From assembly GCA_031282485.1 (NCBI GenBank), contig JAITDQ010000341.1, positions 1 to 8,366 of the forward strand: DNA of 8,366 nucleotides, in the 5' to 3' direction. Shown here piece after piece: positions 1 through 7,367 of the stretch (positions within the stretch are counted from its first letter, which is position 1; every line of letters starts with the position of its first letter). The position numbers and the translations under genes are program-made. A model generated the notes under the pieces. It had not been told where the DNA came from and made no database searches. It saw only the letters and a list, made by a program, of their open reading frames with translations. This stretch comes from Tannerella sp. Its GTDB lineage: Bacteria > Bacteroidota > Bacteroidia > Bacteroidales > Tannerellaceae.

Positions 1-37
1 GATGTTTTGTAATATTGCACCTTCAAATTACAGTATT

Positions 38-481
38 ATGGATATATATAACGATCTGGAACGGCTGAAAAGGCTTTTGGATGAAGGTGCGATTACGCGG
101 GAGGAGTATGAGCGTGAGAAGGCGCACCTCTTATCTTCGCATTATTCCGTCAATCCTGCGGGGTGGGATTTGGGGATTGATGAAAAATCATTTGTCGTGC
201 TGATGCATGCATCACAGTTTTTGTCGAGTTTTGTGGCTCCTTTGGTCATGTGGCTTCTGTTCAGGGAGAAAAGCCGTTCTGTCGACGAGGCCGGCAAGAA
301 CATCCTTAATTTTCAAATGAGTTATCTGCTTTATTGCCTGGCGTTGTTCCTGTCCTGTGTGGGAACTTTTCTGGTGCCTGCTGTGGCAATACTGATGCTT
401 GTGTTTGTGGTTATCGCCATAGTAAAAGCGCTTAACGGCAAGAGCTGGAACTATCCGCTTTCGATCCGTTTCCTGAAATAA
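38..481 (+). CDS. SHOCT domain plus DUF4870-like small membrane protein
   Basis: This 147-residue protein begins with a short amphipathic SHOCT-like segment (about residues 3-32, with the pattern LERLKRLLDEGAITREEYE). A DUF4870-like membrane region follows (about residues 48-147), with three hydrophobic stretches near 51-74, 93-112 and 113-130. Between the first two lies the conserved VDEAGKNILNFQ signature of DUF4870. SHOCT segments are thought to mediate oligomerisation or protein contacts, and the role of DUF4870 is unknown. I chose the ATG at 38 because the SHOCT segment starts immediately there. An in-frame ATG at base 2 would add 12 residues that look unlike the domain, and the window edge prevents a full check. 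The stop lies one base before the next gene, so translation is probably coupled to pyrK. The family call is fairly sure; the function is not known. Confidence 0.8.
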   Translation: MDIYNDLERLKRLLDEGAITREEYEREKAHLLSSHYSVNPAGWDLGIDEKSFVVLMHASQFLSSFVAPLVMWLLFREKSRSVDEAGKNILNFQMSYLLYCLALFLSCVGTFLVPAVAILMLVFVVIAIVKALNGKSWNYPLSIRFLK

Positions 482-482
482 G

Positions 483-1274
483 ATGACAGGGCAAATGAAA
501 AAATACCTGATAGATATGACGGTTGTGGAGAACGCGCATCCCCACCCTGAATATTGCGTGCTGAAACTGACGGCCGGACGTAAACTGCCGGAGATGATAC
601 CGGGACAGTTTGTTCAGGTTCGCGTCGACGGTTCTCCGCATACGTTTCTTCGCCGGCCTGTATCCGTAAATTACGTTGACAGGCAGGCGAATGAACTCTG
701 GCTTCTTATCCGCATAGTGGGTGAGGGGACGCGGCGGATGTCGGAATATCAGGCCGGCGATGTCGTGAACGTCATGCTTCCGCTGGGCAACGGCTTTTCC
801 GTGCCGCAAATCCCGTCGTCGTCGAACCTGCTGCTCATCGGCGGCGGCGTCGGTACGGCTCCGATGCTTTACTTTGGCGATACGCTGAAAAGCATTGGTT
901 TCAACCCCGAATTTTTACTTGGTGCGCGTTCGAAGGACGACGTCATGCAGCTCCCGGAATTTGAAAAGACGGGCGTGACTTACGTTACGACGGAAGACGG
1001 TTCTCTGGGCGAAAAAGGTTTTGTGACGAATCATACCGTCCTCGCGGCGAAGAAATTCGACCGCGTCTATGCCTGCGGCCCTGAACCGATGATGCGTGCC
1101 GTAGCGCGATATGCAAAAGCGGCGGGAATATCGTGCGATGTTTCCCTCGAAAACACGATGGCATGCGGGATGGGAGCCTGCCTGTGCTGCGTCGAAAAGA
1201 CGGTGAAGGGAAACGTTTGCGTCTGTACGGAAGGACCGGTGTTTAATATAAATCAACTGACATGGCAGATTTGA
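483..1274 (+). CDS. pyrK: Dihydroorotate dehydrogenase B, electron-transfer subunit PyrK
   Basis: PyrK is the FAD and [2Fe-2S] subunit that passes electrons from PyrD's FMN to NAD+ in pyrimidine synthesis. The N-terminal ferredoxin-reductase-like FAD domain has the RRPVSV flavin motif at residues 57-62. The NAD-binding domain has GGGVGTAPM from residue 120 and the late CGPEPMM motif at 198-204. The C-terminal iron-sulfur motif, CGMGACLCC, supplies Cys228, Cys233 and Cys236, with a fourth ligand probably Cys248 just before the EGPVF segment. The length of 263 residues is normal for the family. An alternative start at 495 (MKKYLID) would remove four residues and cannot be excluded. The gene starts one base after the preceding stop, and its last 13 bases overlap pyrD in another frame, consistent with coupled production of the two subunits. 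All key residues are present. Confidence 0.95.
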   Translation: MTGQMKKYLIDMTVVENAHPHPEYCVLKLTAGRKLPEMIPGQFVQVRVDGSPHTFLRRPVSVNYVDRQANELWLLIRIVGEGTRRMSEYQAGDVVNVMLPLGNGFSVPQIPSSSNLLLIGGGVGTAPMLYFGDTLKSIGFNPEFLLGARSKDDVMQLPEFEKTGVTYVTTEDGSLGEKGFVTNHTVLAAKKFDRVYACGPEPMMRAVARYAKAAGISCDVSLENTMACGMGACLCCVEKTVKGNVCVCTEGPVFNINQLTWQI

Positions 1275-2173
1275 CGACGACAATAGGAACGGTGACAATG
1301 AAAAATCCGGTGATGACGGCCTCCGGCACGTTCGGATACGGGACGGAATATTCGGATTTTATCGACATATCCGCCATAGGAGGTATCATCGTGAAAGGTA
1401 CTACCCTGGAGGCGCGTGAAGGCAATCCCTCTCCGCGCATGGCGGAAACGCCTTCGGGAATGCTTAATGCCGTAGGCTTGCAGAATAAGGGGGCTGATTA
1501 TTTCATACGGGAGATATATCCCGTGATACGGGAGATAGATACGAATATGATCGTCAACGTAAGCGGTTCGTCGGTTGACACGTATGTCGAATGTGCCGAA
1601 AAAATGGCGGCGCTGGAGCGTATACCCGCTATCGAACTGAATATTTCGTGTCCGAACGTGAAGCAGGGGGGAATGGCTTTCGGCGTATGCGCATCGTCGG
1701 CCGCGGGGGTTGTCCGTGCGGTTCGCAGCGTATATCCGAAAGTGATGATCGTCAAACTGTCGCCTAACGTGACGGATATAACGGAGATCGCCCGTGCGGT
1801 CGAAGCGGAAGGAGCGGACGCCGTTTCGCTTATAAATACCCTGCTTGGTATGGCCATCGATGCGGAACGGCGCAAGCCTGTGCTGTCGACCGTCACCGGC
1901 GGACTGTCCGGCCCGTGTGTGAAACCGGTCGCCTTGCGTATGGTATGGCAGACGGCGCGCGCCGTTAAGATACCGGTAATCGGGCTTGGCGGCATCTCTT
2001 CGTGGAAAGACGCCGTCGAGTTTATGCTTGCCGGCGCCGCAGCCGTACAGATTGGAACATACAACTTCATAGACCCGGAAATATCGTTGAAAGTCATTAA
2101 AGGCATTGATGATTATTGCGACCGGCACGGGTTCCGTTCGGTTCGCGAACTGACGGGGGCGCTGGAATTGTAA
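1262..2173 (+). CDS. pyrD: Dihydroorotate dehydrogenase B, catalytic subunit PyrD (class 1B)
   Basis: This is the FMN-containing TIM-barrel subunit that oxidises dihydroorotate to orotate, the fourth step of UMP synthesis, using NAD+ through PyrK. The 303-residue length fits class 1B. Visible signatures are the N-terminal TASGTFGYG segment, the KGTT stretch near residues 45-48 and NAVGLQN at 69-75. The catalytic loop is [11 protein letters not shown], where Cys130 is the active-site base of class 1 enzymes. KLSPNVTDI (165-173) and the phosphate-binding [11 protein letters not shown] (241-251) follow. A Cys base rather than Ser, together with the neighbouring pyrK, separates it from the membrane-bound class 2 enzyme. 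The ATG at 1262 lies inside the 3' end of pyrK. The protein looks intact and functional, and would be cytoplasmic as a PyrD2-PyrK2 complex. Confidence 0.96.
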   Translation: MADLTTTIGTVTMKNPVMTASGTFGYGTEYSDFIDISAIGGIIVKGTTLEAREGNPSPRMAETPSGMLNAVGLQNKGADYFIREIYPVIREIDTNMIVNVSGSSVDTYVECAEKMAALERIPAIELNISCPNVKQGGMAFGVCASSAAGVVRAVRSVYPKVMIVKLSPNVTDITEIARAVEAEGADAVSLINTLLGMAIDAERRKPVLSTVTGGLSGPCVKPVALRMVWQTARAVKIPVIGLGGISSWKDAVEFMLAGAAAVQIGTYNFIDPEISLKVIKGIDDYCDRHGFRSVRELTGALEL

Positions 2174-2203
2174 AAACAGAGACAAAAAAACAGGAATCGT
2201 AGA

Positions 2204-4411
2204 ATGGGAAAATATTTGGCAGTGTTTTTTTTGTTTTTCTTCTTCGGCGCGGGTGTGGCGTCGCAGCATATTCATATCCCGGATGAAGCGTTTAAAGCCT
2301 TTCTGGTTGCGCATTTCGACGCTGACGGCGACGGCGAAATATCGGAACTTGAAGCGAAAGCCGTTACACGGATGAAATTCCCGACCGAAAATATTTCTTC
2401 CATTGCGGGGATAGAATATTTTACGGAGCTGGAGGAGCTGGACTGTTCGCCGGCAAACCCGTTTGCCGAAGGTTTGCTTACCTCGTTCGACGTAAGCCGT
2501 AACCGTTCGCTTCGGAAGCTGTACTGTTACAACAACGCGCTCGATACGCTCGACGTCAGTCATAACCCGCTGTTGACGGACTTGAACTGCCGGAATAACA
2601 GGATAAAAACGCTCGACATCAGTCAAAACCGGTTGCTGGAAGAGCTGATTTGCGATGACAATGAAATAGATTCGCTTGACGCCGGCCGGTGTGAATCGCT
2701 GACATACCTTAGCTGTAGCCGGAACGCACTCACGTCGCTGAATCTCGGCGCGTGTGTGATACTGCGTTTTCTGGACTGTTCGGGAAACCTCCTTACGACG
2801 CTTGATGCCGGCAATAATCCCGCTTTATGGAAAGTGAACTGTTCGCATAACCGGCTGGCAAAATTGGATGTAAGCCGTCAGGCGAACCTCAGCGATTTGG
2901 ACTGCGGGAGTAACCGCCTTGATACGCTCGACGTCAGCCGCAATGCCGCCTTGAGCGAACTGGAATGTAGCATAAATAAACTGACTGCGCTTGATGTGAG
3001 CCGTAACGGCAACCTGAAAAACCTGTACTGTAACGCCATGCCGACGCTGCAATCCGTTTATTTCAACCGGGATAATGATATCCGCAAAATAAGTTATTCG
3101 AAGGAAACAACCGTTCTTTATGCCGTTGACGAAGCCGGTATGGCGCAGATTACCGTTTTTGAGTACAAAGAAGAGGCGTTGACGGTAGTGACTCCGGACG
3201 CACCGTCCGGGAAGCGCCGGAACAGCCGGGATGCCGGCGCCGGCACCGATGCGGAAAAGCGCGCCGGACGCAGCCGGACGGAACAGCGCACGTTTACGGA
3301 CGAAGAAATAAGCGAATCGGAAAGGCGAAAACGGGAAGTGCGCCGAATGGCTGAAGCAAACCGTCATTATGCAGAGATTAAGCATGCGGAGAAAGAGGCG
3401 AAACGCGAAGAATTACGTTCGTTTGCGGGTCATATCGCATTTCCCGATTCGGCTTTTAATGCGTATGCCGTATCAAATTTTGACGCGAATGGCGACGGTT
3501 TTGTTTCCGGGCCGGAAGCGAGAGCGGTTAAAACGGTCGACTGTTCGGGAATGAATATCTCCTCCCTCGAAGGAATTGCATATTTCACATCGCTCGAAAC
3601 GCTCGTATGCAGCCGGAACAGGATTACGGAACTGGACTTGAGTTTCAATCCTTCGCTCACGACGCTCGATTGCAGCCGTAACCGGCTGAACCGGCTCGAT
3701 GCAGGGGAAAATCAACGGCTGACAAGCCTGCGCTGTTCAAGTAATAATTTAGTCGTTATAGATGTCGGCAGGAATACGCTGTTGACGGAATTACGCTGCA
3801 GTTCGACGCGTCTCATTGAGCTTGACGTGAGTAAAAACGCAAAACTTACAACGCTGGAATGTGGAAATAATCATCTCGAAACGCTTGATTTGAACCGTAA
3901 TTCCGCACTTGATACCCTTATCTGCAATGATAACAGGCTGAAAGACCTGTCCACCGGTCATCTCGACCGGCTTGCAAAACTTGACTGCAGCGGGAACCAG
4001 ATGGAGAACGTCCTCGTTTCCCGCAACAAAGCGCTGAAAGAACTTAATTGCAGTAACAACCGGCTCTCGTCGATTGATGTTTCGGAAAACCCGTCCCTCG
4101 TAACGCTCGATTGCGGCAATAATTTCCTGACATACGTCGACCTGACGAAAAACCGTTTGCTGGAAAATTACTACTGCTACGGTAACCGGATAGAACGTAT
4201 AGACGTCAACGAGATACCTTCGATGAAGCATCTCCGGTGTATGAACAATCCCATGACGGAGATAGACATACGTGCACATGCTTCGCTGAAGATAGTGGAA
4301 CTCGCCCCGATGCCTTCGTTGAAAGTTTTACATTGCAGGAGTATCTTCATGTATACTTCCCTGGTATATCCTTACACAACAAAGGTGGCTTTGGGGAAAG
4401 GTGGTAATTAA
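2204..4411 (+). CDS. Exported EF-hand/leucine-rich-repeat protein with an internal module duplication
   Basis: This 735-residue protein opens with a Sec signal peptide (MGKYLAV, a run of Phe and Leu, then GAGVAS-Q, cleavage near residue 20). Two similar modules follow. Module 1 has an EF-hand loop at 39-50 (D39, D41, D43, E45, S47, E50) and nine exact 21-residue LRRs at 92-280. Module 2 has an EF-hand loop at 427-438 (DANGDGFVSGPE) and ten exact 21-residue LRRs at 474-683. Each module ends in a cap with MPTLQ- or MPSLK-like residues. The repeat form is LxxLDVSxNxxLxxLxCxxNx. The modules are joined by a charged, probably helical linker at about 330-406. Bacterial LRR proteins of this kind are usually cell-surface or secreted binding proteins, and the EF loops suggest calcium binding. 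No lipobox, membrane anchor or clear type IX sorting domain is seen. It starts 30 bases after pyrD, so it may share that transcript. The ligand is unknown. Confidence 0.88.
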   Translation: MGKYLAVFFLFFFFGAGVASQHIHIPDEAFKAFLVAHFDADGDGEISELEAKAVTRMKFPTENISSIAGIEYFTELEELDCSPANPFAEGLLTSFDVSRNRSLRKLYCYNNALDTLDVSHNPLLTDLNCRNNRIKTLDISQNRLLEELICDDNEIDSLDAGRCESLTYLSCSRNALTSLNLGACVILRFLDCSGNLLTTLDAGNNPALWKVNCSHNRLAKLDVSRQANLSDLDCGSNRLDTLDVSRNAALSELECSINKLTALDVSRNGNLKNLYCNAMPTLQSVYFNRDNDIRKISYSKETTVLYAVDEAGMAQITVFEYKEEALTVVTPDAPSGKRRNSRDAGAGTDAEKRAGRSRTEQRTFTDEEISESERRKREVRRMAEANRHYAEIKHAEKEAKREELRSFAGHIAFPDSAFNAYAVSNFDANGDGFVSGPEARAVKTVDCSGMNISSLEGIAYFTSLETLVCSRNRITELDLSFNPSLTTLDCSRNRLNRLDAGENQRLTSLRCSSNNLVVIDVGRNTLLTELRCSSTRLIELDVSKNAKLTTLECGNNHLETLDLNRNSALDTLICNDNRLKDLSTGHLDRLAKLDCSGNQMENVLVSRNKALKELNCSNNRLSSIDVSENPSLVTLDCGNNFLTYVDLTKNRLLENYYCYGNRIERIDVNEIPSMKHLRCMNNPMTEIDIRAHASLKIVELAPMPSLKVLHCRSIFMYTSLVYPYTTKVALGKGGN
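2318..2353 (+). other. First EF-hand calcium-binding loop in the LRR protein
   Basis: These bases encode residues 39-50, DADGDGEISELE. They match the canonical 12-residue EF loop: acidic or oxygen ligands at loop positions 1, 3, 5, 7 and 9, Gly at 6, Ile at 8 and Glu at 12. The preceding residues (IPDEAFKAFLVAHF) form the entering helix. The same IPDxxF-xxxFD start recurs in module 2. Confidence 0.8.
2477..3043 (+). repeat. Nine tandem 63-bp LRR units, module 1
   Basis: Nine consecutive 21-codon units (residues 92-280) have no insertions or deletions. The consensus is LxxLDVSxNxxLxxLxCxxNx. Units are diverged in sequence but keep stretches such as cgctcgacgtcag in several copies (near 2548 and 2928). 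The conserved Cys falls at unit position 17. A capping segment containing MPTLQSVYF overlaps and follows the ninth unit. Confidence 0.85.
3482..3517 (+). other. Second EF-hand calcium-binding loop in the LRR protein
   Basis: These bases encode residues 427-438, DANGDGFVSGPE. Ligand positions 1 (Asp), 3 (Asn), 5 (Asp), 9 (Ser) and 12 (Glu) are kept. Phe at position 7 would coordinate through its backbone carbonyl, as is common. The distance from this loop to the start of the LRR domain (25 residues) equals that in module 1, which supports duplication of the whole module. Confidence 0.78.
3623..4252 (+). repeat. Ten tandem 63-bp LRR units, module 2
   Basis: Ten consecutive 21-codon units (residues 474-683) share the frame and consensus of module 1 and again have no indels. 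An eleventh partial unit starting MTEIDI leads into a cap with MPSLKVLHC, equivalent to the module 1 cap. Some units drift from the consensus (for example LKDLSTGHLDRL), but the Cys at position 17 is kept. Confidence 0.85.
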
Positions 4412-4431
4412 TATTTAATTTTTATGATTTT

Positions 4432-5703
4432 ATGATGATGTACAGTATAAAAGAAAATATCATACGGCTGTTTGCGGTATGTTTTATAATGTTTGCCCCG
4501 GGATGTACGGACAGAGATGACCCGTTAAACCCCGAACTTCCGGATGCACCGGAAAATATTTCTTATGAAAAACTGAAGGATTATTCATTCGACGACTTGA
4601 AAGGACTGGAACGGCAACTTATCGGTAATTCGCTGCCGTTTTCCTTGAATATCGTCGGAGACAGGGCAAAGTATGAAGGCAATGTGCAGATGCGCATTTA
4701 CAAGGTGACGGCAGAGACGGATTATCCTGTCGGTGGCGGCAGCGGTTCGGCGGCAAAAATAAACCTGTCGGGAATACTGATTGTTCCTCCGCCGGGAGAA
4801 GGCCGTAAATGCAGGCAGGTTATAGCGCCTCCCTATACGTATGTAATGAAACGGGACGCGCCGACGTTGCGGGTGGCGGACGACAACCTCGATTCGTCCC
4901 TGATGTTCTGGCTGATTGAAGCCTACCGGTCTGGCTTTTCGGTTATGATACCCGATTATCCGGGTTTTGGCGATTCTTACGGACAGTGTTTTATCCCTTA
5001 CGTCGAAAAGGAAACAATGGTTCGCACGACGGTTAAATTTGTAGAAGCCGCCCGGTCGGCGCTCGTGAAGGAAAAATATGATAAAACGGACGGTTTCATC
5101 ATATCGGGATATTCGCTTGGCGCATACGTGTCGCTGCAGCTGGCGCGCGAGTTTGAAACAAACGCTTCCATGACGGACGTGGCTGTCGACCTGCTCATTG
5201 CGGGCGGCTCTCCCTGCAACCTGCTTCACGAAGCCGACCTGATACGCGCCTCCGTCAATCTCCCCCAACCGCATCTGTTCCCGCTGGCATTGCTGGGTTA
5301 TAAGAAGAACAGTTATCCGCACCTCTCAATGACGGATTACCTGAAAGAACCGTATGCCTCCGGGACGGCTGTATACTTGGACGGACAGCATGATGATTTC
5401 GAGAATTTTTTCACGAAAAATACGGCAGACCTGTTCACCGTAAATTTCCTGAAAAACGAAGGTATGGACGAAGTGAATAAAATACTCGAAGATAACAGCG
5501 TGAAACCCTGGAAGAATAAATGTAAATTAATTCTGGTTCACGGGACGGATGATGAAACCGTTTATTACCGTCAGGCGAAAGATTTTTCGGAGGAACAGAA
5601 AAAATACGGCGGCAGCGTATCTTTCGTCGACGTCGCCGGAACACACACGAGTGCAGGGATATGGTTTTTCCTGAGATTGTATGCCGAACTGGAAAATTTA
5701 TAA
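4432..5703 (+). CDS. Alpha/beta-hydrolase lipoprotein (lipase/esterase-like)
   Basis: The N-terminus has a lipoprotein signal peptide: a Lys/Arg n-region, a hydrophobic core, then FAPGC with the likely lipidated Cys25. The next residues, TDRDD, are acidic; in Bacteroidetes acidic residues just after the Cys are a known surface-export signal. The mature part is an alpha/beta hydrolase. The nucleophile elbow is GYSLG with Ser228, the probable acid is Asp374 in HGTDDETV, and the probable base is His405 in AGTHTSAG. PDYPGFGDS (about 173-181) and IAPPYTY upstream resemble secretory-lipase-like (LIP) proteins. It is therefore probably an outer-membrane esterase or lipase; the substrate is unknown. 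Three consecutive ATGs (4432, 4435, 4438) make the exact start uncertain by two residues. It begins 20 bases after the LRR gene and is probably co-transcribed with it. Confidence 0.83.
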   Translation: MMMYSIKENIIRLFAVCFIMFAPGCTDRDDPLNPELPDAPENISYEKLKDYSFDDLKGLERQLIGNSLPFSLNIVGDRAKYEGNVQMRIYKVTAETDYPVGGGSGSAAKINLSGILIVPPPGEGRKCRQVIAPPYTYVMKRDAPTLRVADDNLDSSLMFWLIEAYRSGFSVMIPDYPGFGDSYGQCFIPYVEKETMVRTTVKFVEAARSALVKEKYDKTDGFIISGYSLGAYVSLQLAREFETNASMTDVAVDLLIAGGSPCNLLHEADLIRASVNLPQPHLFPLALLGYKKNSYPHLSMTDYLKEPYASGTAVYLDGQHDDFENFFTKNTADLFTVNFLKNEGMDEVNKILEDNSVKPWKNKCKLILVHGTDDETVYYRQAKDFSEEQKKYGGSVSFVDVAGTHTSAGIWFFLRLYAELENL

Positions 5704-5740
5704 TTTTTATAGATATGCGATTGTTATTATCGTAAAAATT
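5702..5740 (+). repeat. AT-rich imperfect inverted repeat around the antiporter promoter
   Basis: AATTTTTA at 5702-5709 pairs with TAAAAATT at 5733-5740, and CGAT at 5718-5721 pairs with ATCG at 5729-5732. The two right-hand arms are contiguous, while the left arms are separated by an 8-base bulge. The structure starts at the stop codon of the lipoprotein gene and spans the -33 box of the next promoter. It could be a weak terminator or a regulator binding site; it may also be chance in AT-rich DNA. Confidence 0.35.
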
Positions 5741-5750
5741 CTTATATTTG
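5721..5750 (+). promoter_or_regulatory. Bacteroidetes-type promoter for the antiporter gene
   Basis: TTG at 5721-5723 and TATATTTG at 5743-5750 are separated by 19 bases. This matches the primary sigma-factor consensus of Bacteroidetes, a TTTG/TTG -33 box and a TAnnTTTG -7 box. Transcription would start near 5756-5758 and give a leader of about 100 bases before the ATG at 5855. Confidence 0.7.
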
Positions 5751-5854
5751 TCAGCGAAAATCATCAAAAACGGATCATGATGTAAACCGGATATGCCGGA
5801 AGACTGTTTTTATGTTATGTATTGTGGGATTTTTAATAACTAAATACGAATGAT

Positions 5855-7357
5855 ATGGACTTTTCAAGTATTACGGTTGAAAATATTGTTTTAGTAGGCT
5901 CCCTGTTGTTATTTGTCAGCATTATAGCCGGGAAAACGGGTTACAGGTTCGGGGTTCCGACACTGGTATTGTTCCTGATTGTTGGTATGGTATTCGGTTA
6001 CGACGGCGTGGGACTGGAGTTTTCAAGTCCCAAGACGGCGCAGCTTATCGGCGTTCTGGCGCTGAATATTATTTTGTTTTCCGGAGGTATGGATACGAAG
6101 TTTTCGGAAATAAAACCTGTCCTGCCGCAAGGTATTATCCTTGCTACGTTCGGCGTTCTGTTTACGGCGTTGATTACGGGAGTTTTCATCTATTTCATCA
6201 CCCGGCATGTTTTCACGGCCATTTCGTTCTCGTTTCTTGAGGCAATCCTCCTGGCGTCCGTGATGTCGTCGACGGATTCGGCTTCGGTTTTTGCTATATT
6301 GGGCGCCAAAGGGCTTGTCCTGAAAGAGCGTCTTCGTCCGCTGCTGGAGCTTGAGAGCGGCAGTAACGACCCGATGGCTTACCTGCTGACAATTACTTTT
6401 ATACAGTTTATACAGATAGGAGAGGGGAGTCTCTGGTCTGTCGCCGTGACGTTTGTCCTGCAACTTGTCATCGGTGCGGCGCTGGGTTACCTGCTCGGAC
6501 GCTTTGCCGTGAGGCTGATAAACCGTATTGATATTGACAACAAATCGCTGTATCCGGTGCTTTTGCTGACGCTGCTGTTCATCGTTTTCTCGGTAACGAA
6601 TTATCTCAAAGGTAACGGGTATCTGGCCGTGTATATCAGCGGACTTGTGGTCGGTAATTCCAAATTCATACACAAGAGGACGTCCAAGAAATTTATGGAC
6701 GGTATGACGTGGCTTTTCCAGATCGTGATGTTCCTGACGCTGGGACTTCTTGTCAATCCGTCGGAACTGCTGCCGATAGCGGGCATTGGCCTTGCCATAG
6801 GATTTTTTATGATATTCGTATCGCGTCCCATGGCCGTGTGGCTGTGTCTGGCGCCGTTTCGCAAGATGTCGTATAATGCAAGGCATTATATTTCGTGGGT
6901 AGGCCTGCGCGGCGCCGCGCCGATTCTGTTTGCAACCTATCCGTTGACATCGGACATACATGTAGGGGAAATCATATTCAATATCGTGTTTTTTGTGACG
7001 TTAATGTCGTTGCTCATACAGGGTACGACCGTTCCGTCGGTAGCGAGGTGGCTGGGACTTGCCGGCGTGAGCAAGCCGCAAAATCAACTGTCGACATTCG
7101 ACGTCGATCTGTCGGATGAAATCAAATCGAGCATGTCGGAGATTACGCTGTTGCCCGAACACCTGAAAGGCGGAAACCGCATAATGGACTTGCCGATGCC
7201 GGAAAATACGCTTGTCGTCATGGTTAAAAGAGACGATCGCTACTTCGTCCCCACCGGCTCCACAACGCTCGAAGCCGGCGACGTCATGCTGCTGATTTCC
7301 GATAACGACAAGACGCTCGAAGAAACTTACGGCCAGATGAGTTCTGCGAAAACGTAA
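5855..7357 (+). CDS. nhaP2: CPA1-family K+(Na+)/H+ antiporter, NhaP2/CvrA type
   Basis: This 500-residue inner-membrane protein has about a dozen hydrophobic segments over residues 8-400. It carries the CPA1 ion-site motifs: STDSASV with Thr140 and Asp141 in the unwound helix, and ESGSNDP with Glu167, Asn171 and Asp172. The later WVGLRGAAPI motif is also typical. After the membrane part, residues of about 425-492 form an RCK_C (TrkA-C)-like domain; LVVMVKRDDRYFVPTG and LEAGDVMLLI are the recognisable strands. NhaP2/CvrA proteins exchange K+ or Na+ for protons and help in pH, osmotic and volume control. The RCK_C domain usually serves as a nucleotide- or ligand-sensing regulator. The protein is of normal length with no missing key residue. 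Its own promoter and leader separate it from the upstream genes. Whether K+ or Na+ is the main substrate cannot be read from the sequence. Confidence 0.9.
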   Translation: MDFSSITVENIVLVGSLLLFVSIIAGKTGYRFGVPTLVLFLIVGMVFGYDGVGLEFSSPKTAQLIGVLALNIILFSGGMDTKFSEIKPVLPQGIILATFGVLFTALITGVFIYFITRHVFTAISFSFLEAILLASVMSSTDSASVFAILGAKGLVLKERLRPLLELESGSNDPMAYLLTITFIQFIQIGEGSLWSVAVTFVLQLVIGAALGYLLGRFAVRLINRIDIDNKSLYPVLLLTLLFIVFSVTNYLKGNGYLAVYISGLVVGNSKFIHKRTSKKFMDGMTWLFQIVMFLTLGLLVNPSELLPIAGIGLAIGFFMIFVSRPMAVWLCLAPFRKMSYNARHYISWVGLRGAAPILFATYPLTSDIHVGEIIFNIVFFVTLMSLLIQGTTVPSVARWLGLAGVSKPQNQLSTFDVDLSDEIKSSMSEITLLPEHLKGGNRIMDLPMPENTLVVMVKRDDRYFVPTGSTTLEAGDVMLLISDNDKTLEETYGQMSSAKT

Positions 7358-7367
7358 TGACCATAAT

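Noticed and set aside
10..17. TAATATTG as a -7 box before the first gene
   Set aside because: It has one mismatch to TAnnTTTG, and the -33 region lies outside the window, so it cannot be judged.
1253..2626. A long open frame of 457 codons on the minus strand opposite pyrD and the start of the LRR gene
   Set aside because: It lies fully antisense to well-supported genes, its translation is Arg/His-rich with no domain, and it crosses a gene boundary. It is a by-product of codon bias.
4390..4423. Possible promoter (TTTG, 22 bases, TAATTTTT) before the lipoprotein gene
   Set aside because: The -7 box lacks the conserved final G, spacing is long, and the elements lie partly in the end of the LRR gene. 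It is too weak to call in AT-rich DNA.
4585..5322. Minus-strand open frame of 245 codons opposite the lipoprotein gene
   Set aside because: It is antisense to a gene with a clear signal peptide and catalytic motifs, and its translation shows no family features.
6023..6961. Minus-strand open frame of 312 codons opposite the antiporter
   Set aside because: Its composition is extremely basic and polar (Arg, Gln, His), typical of the reverse complement of membrane-protein codons.
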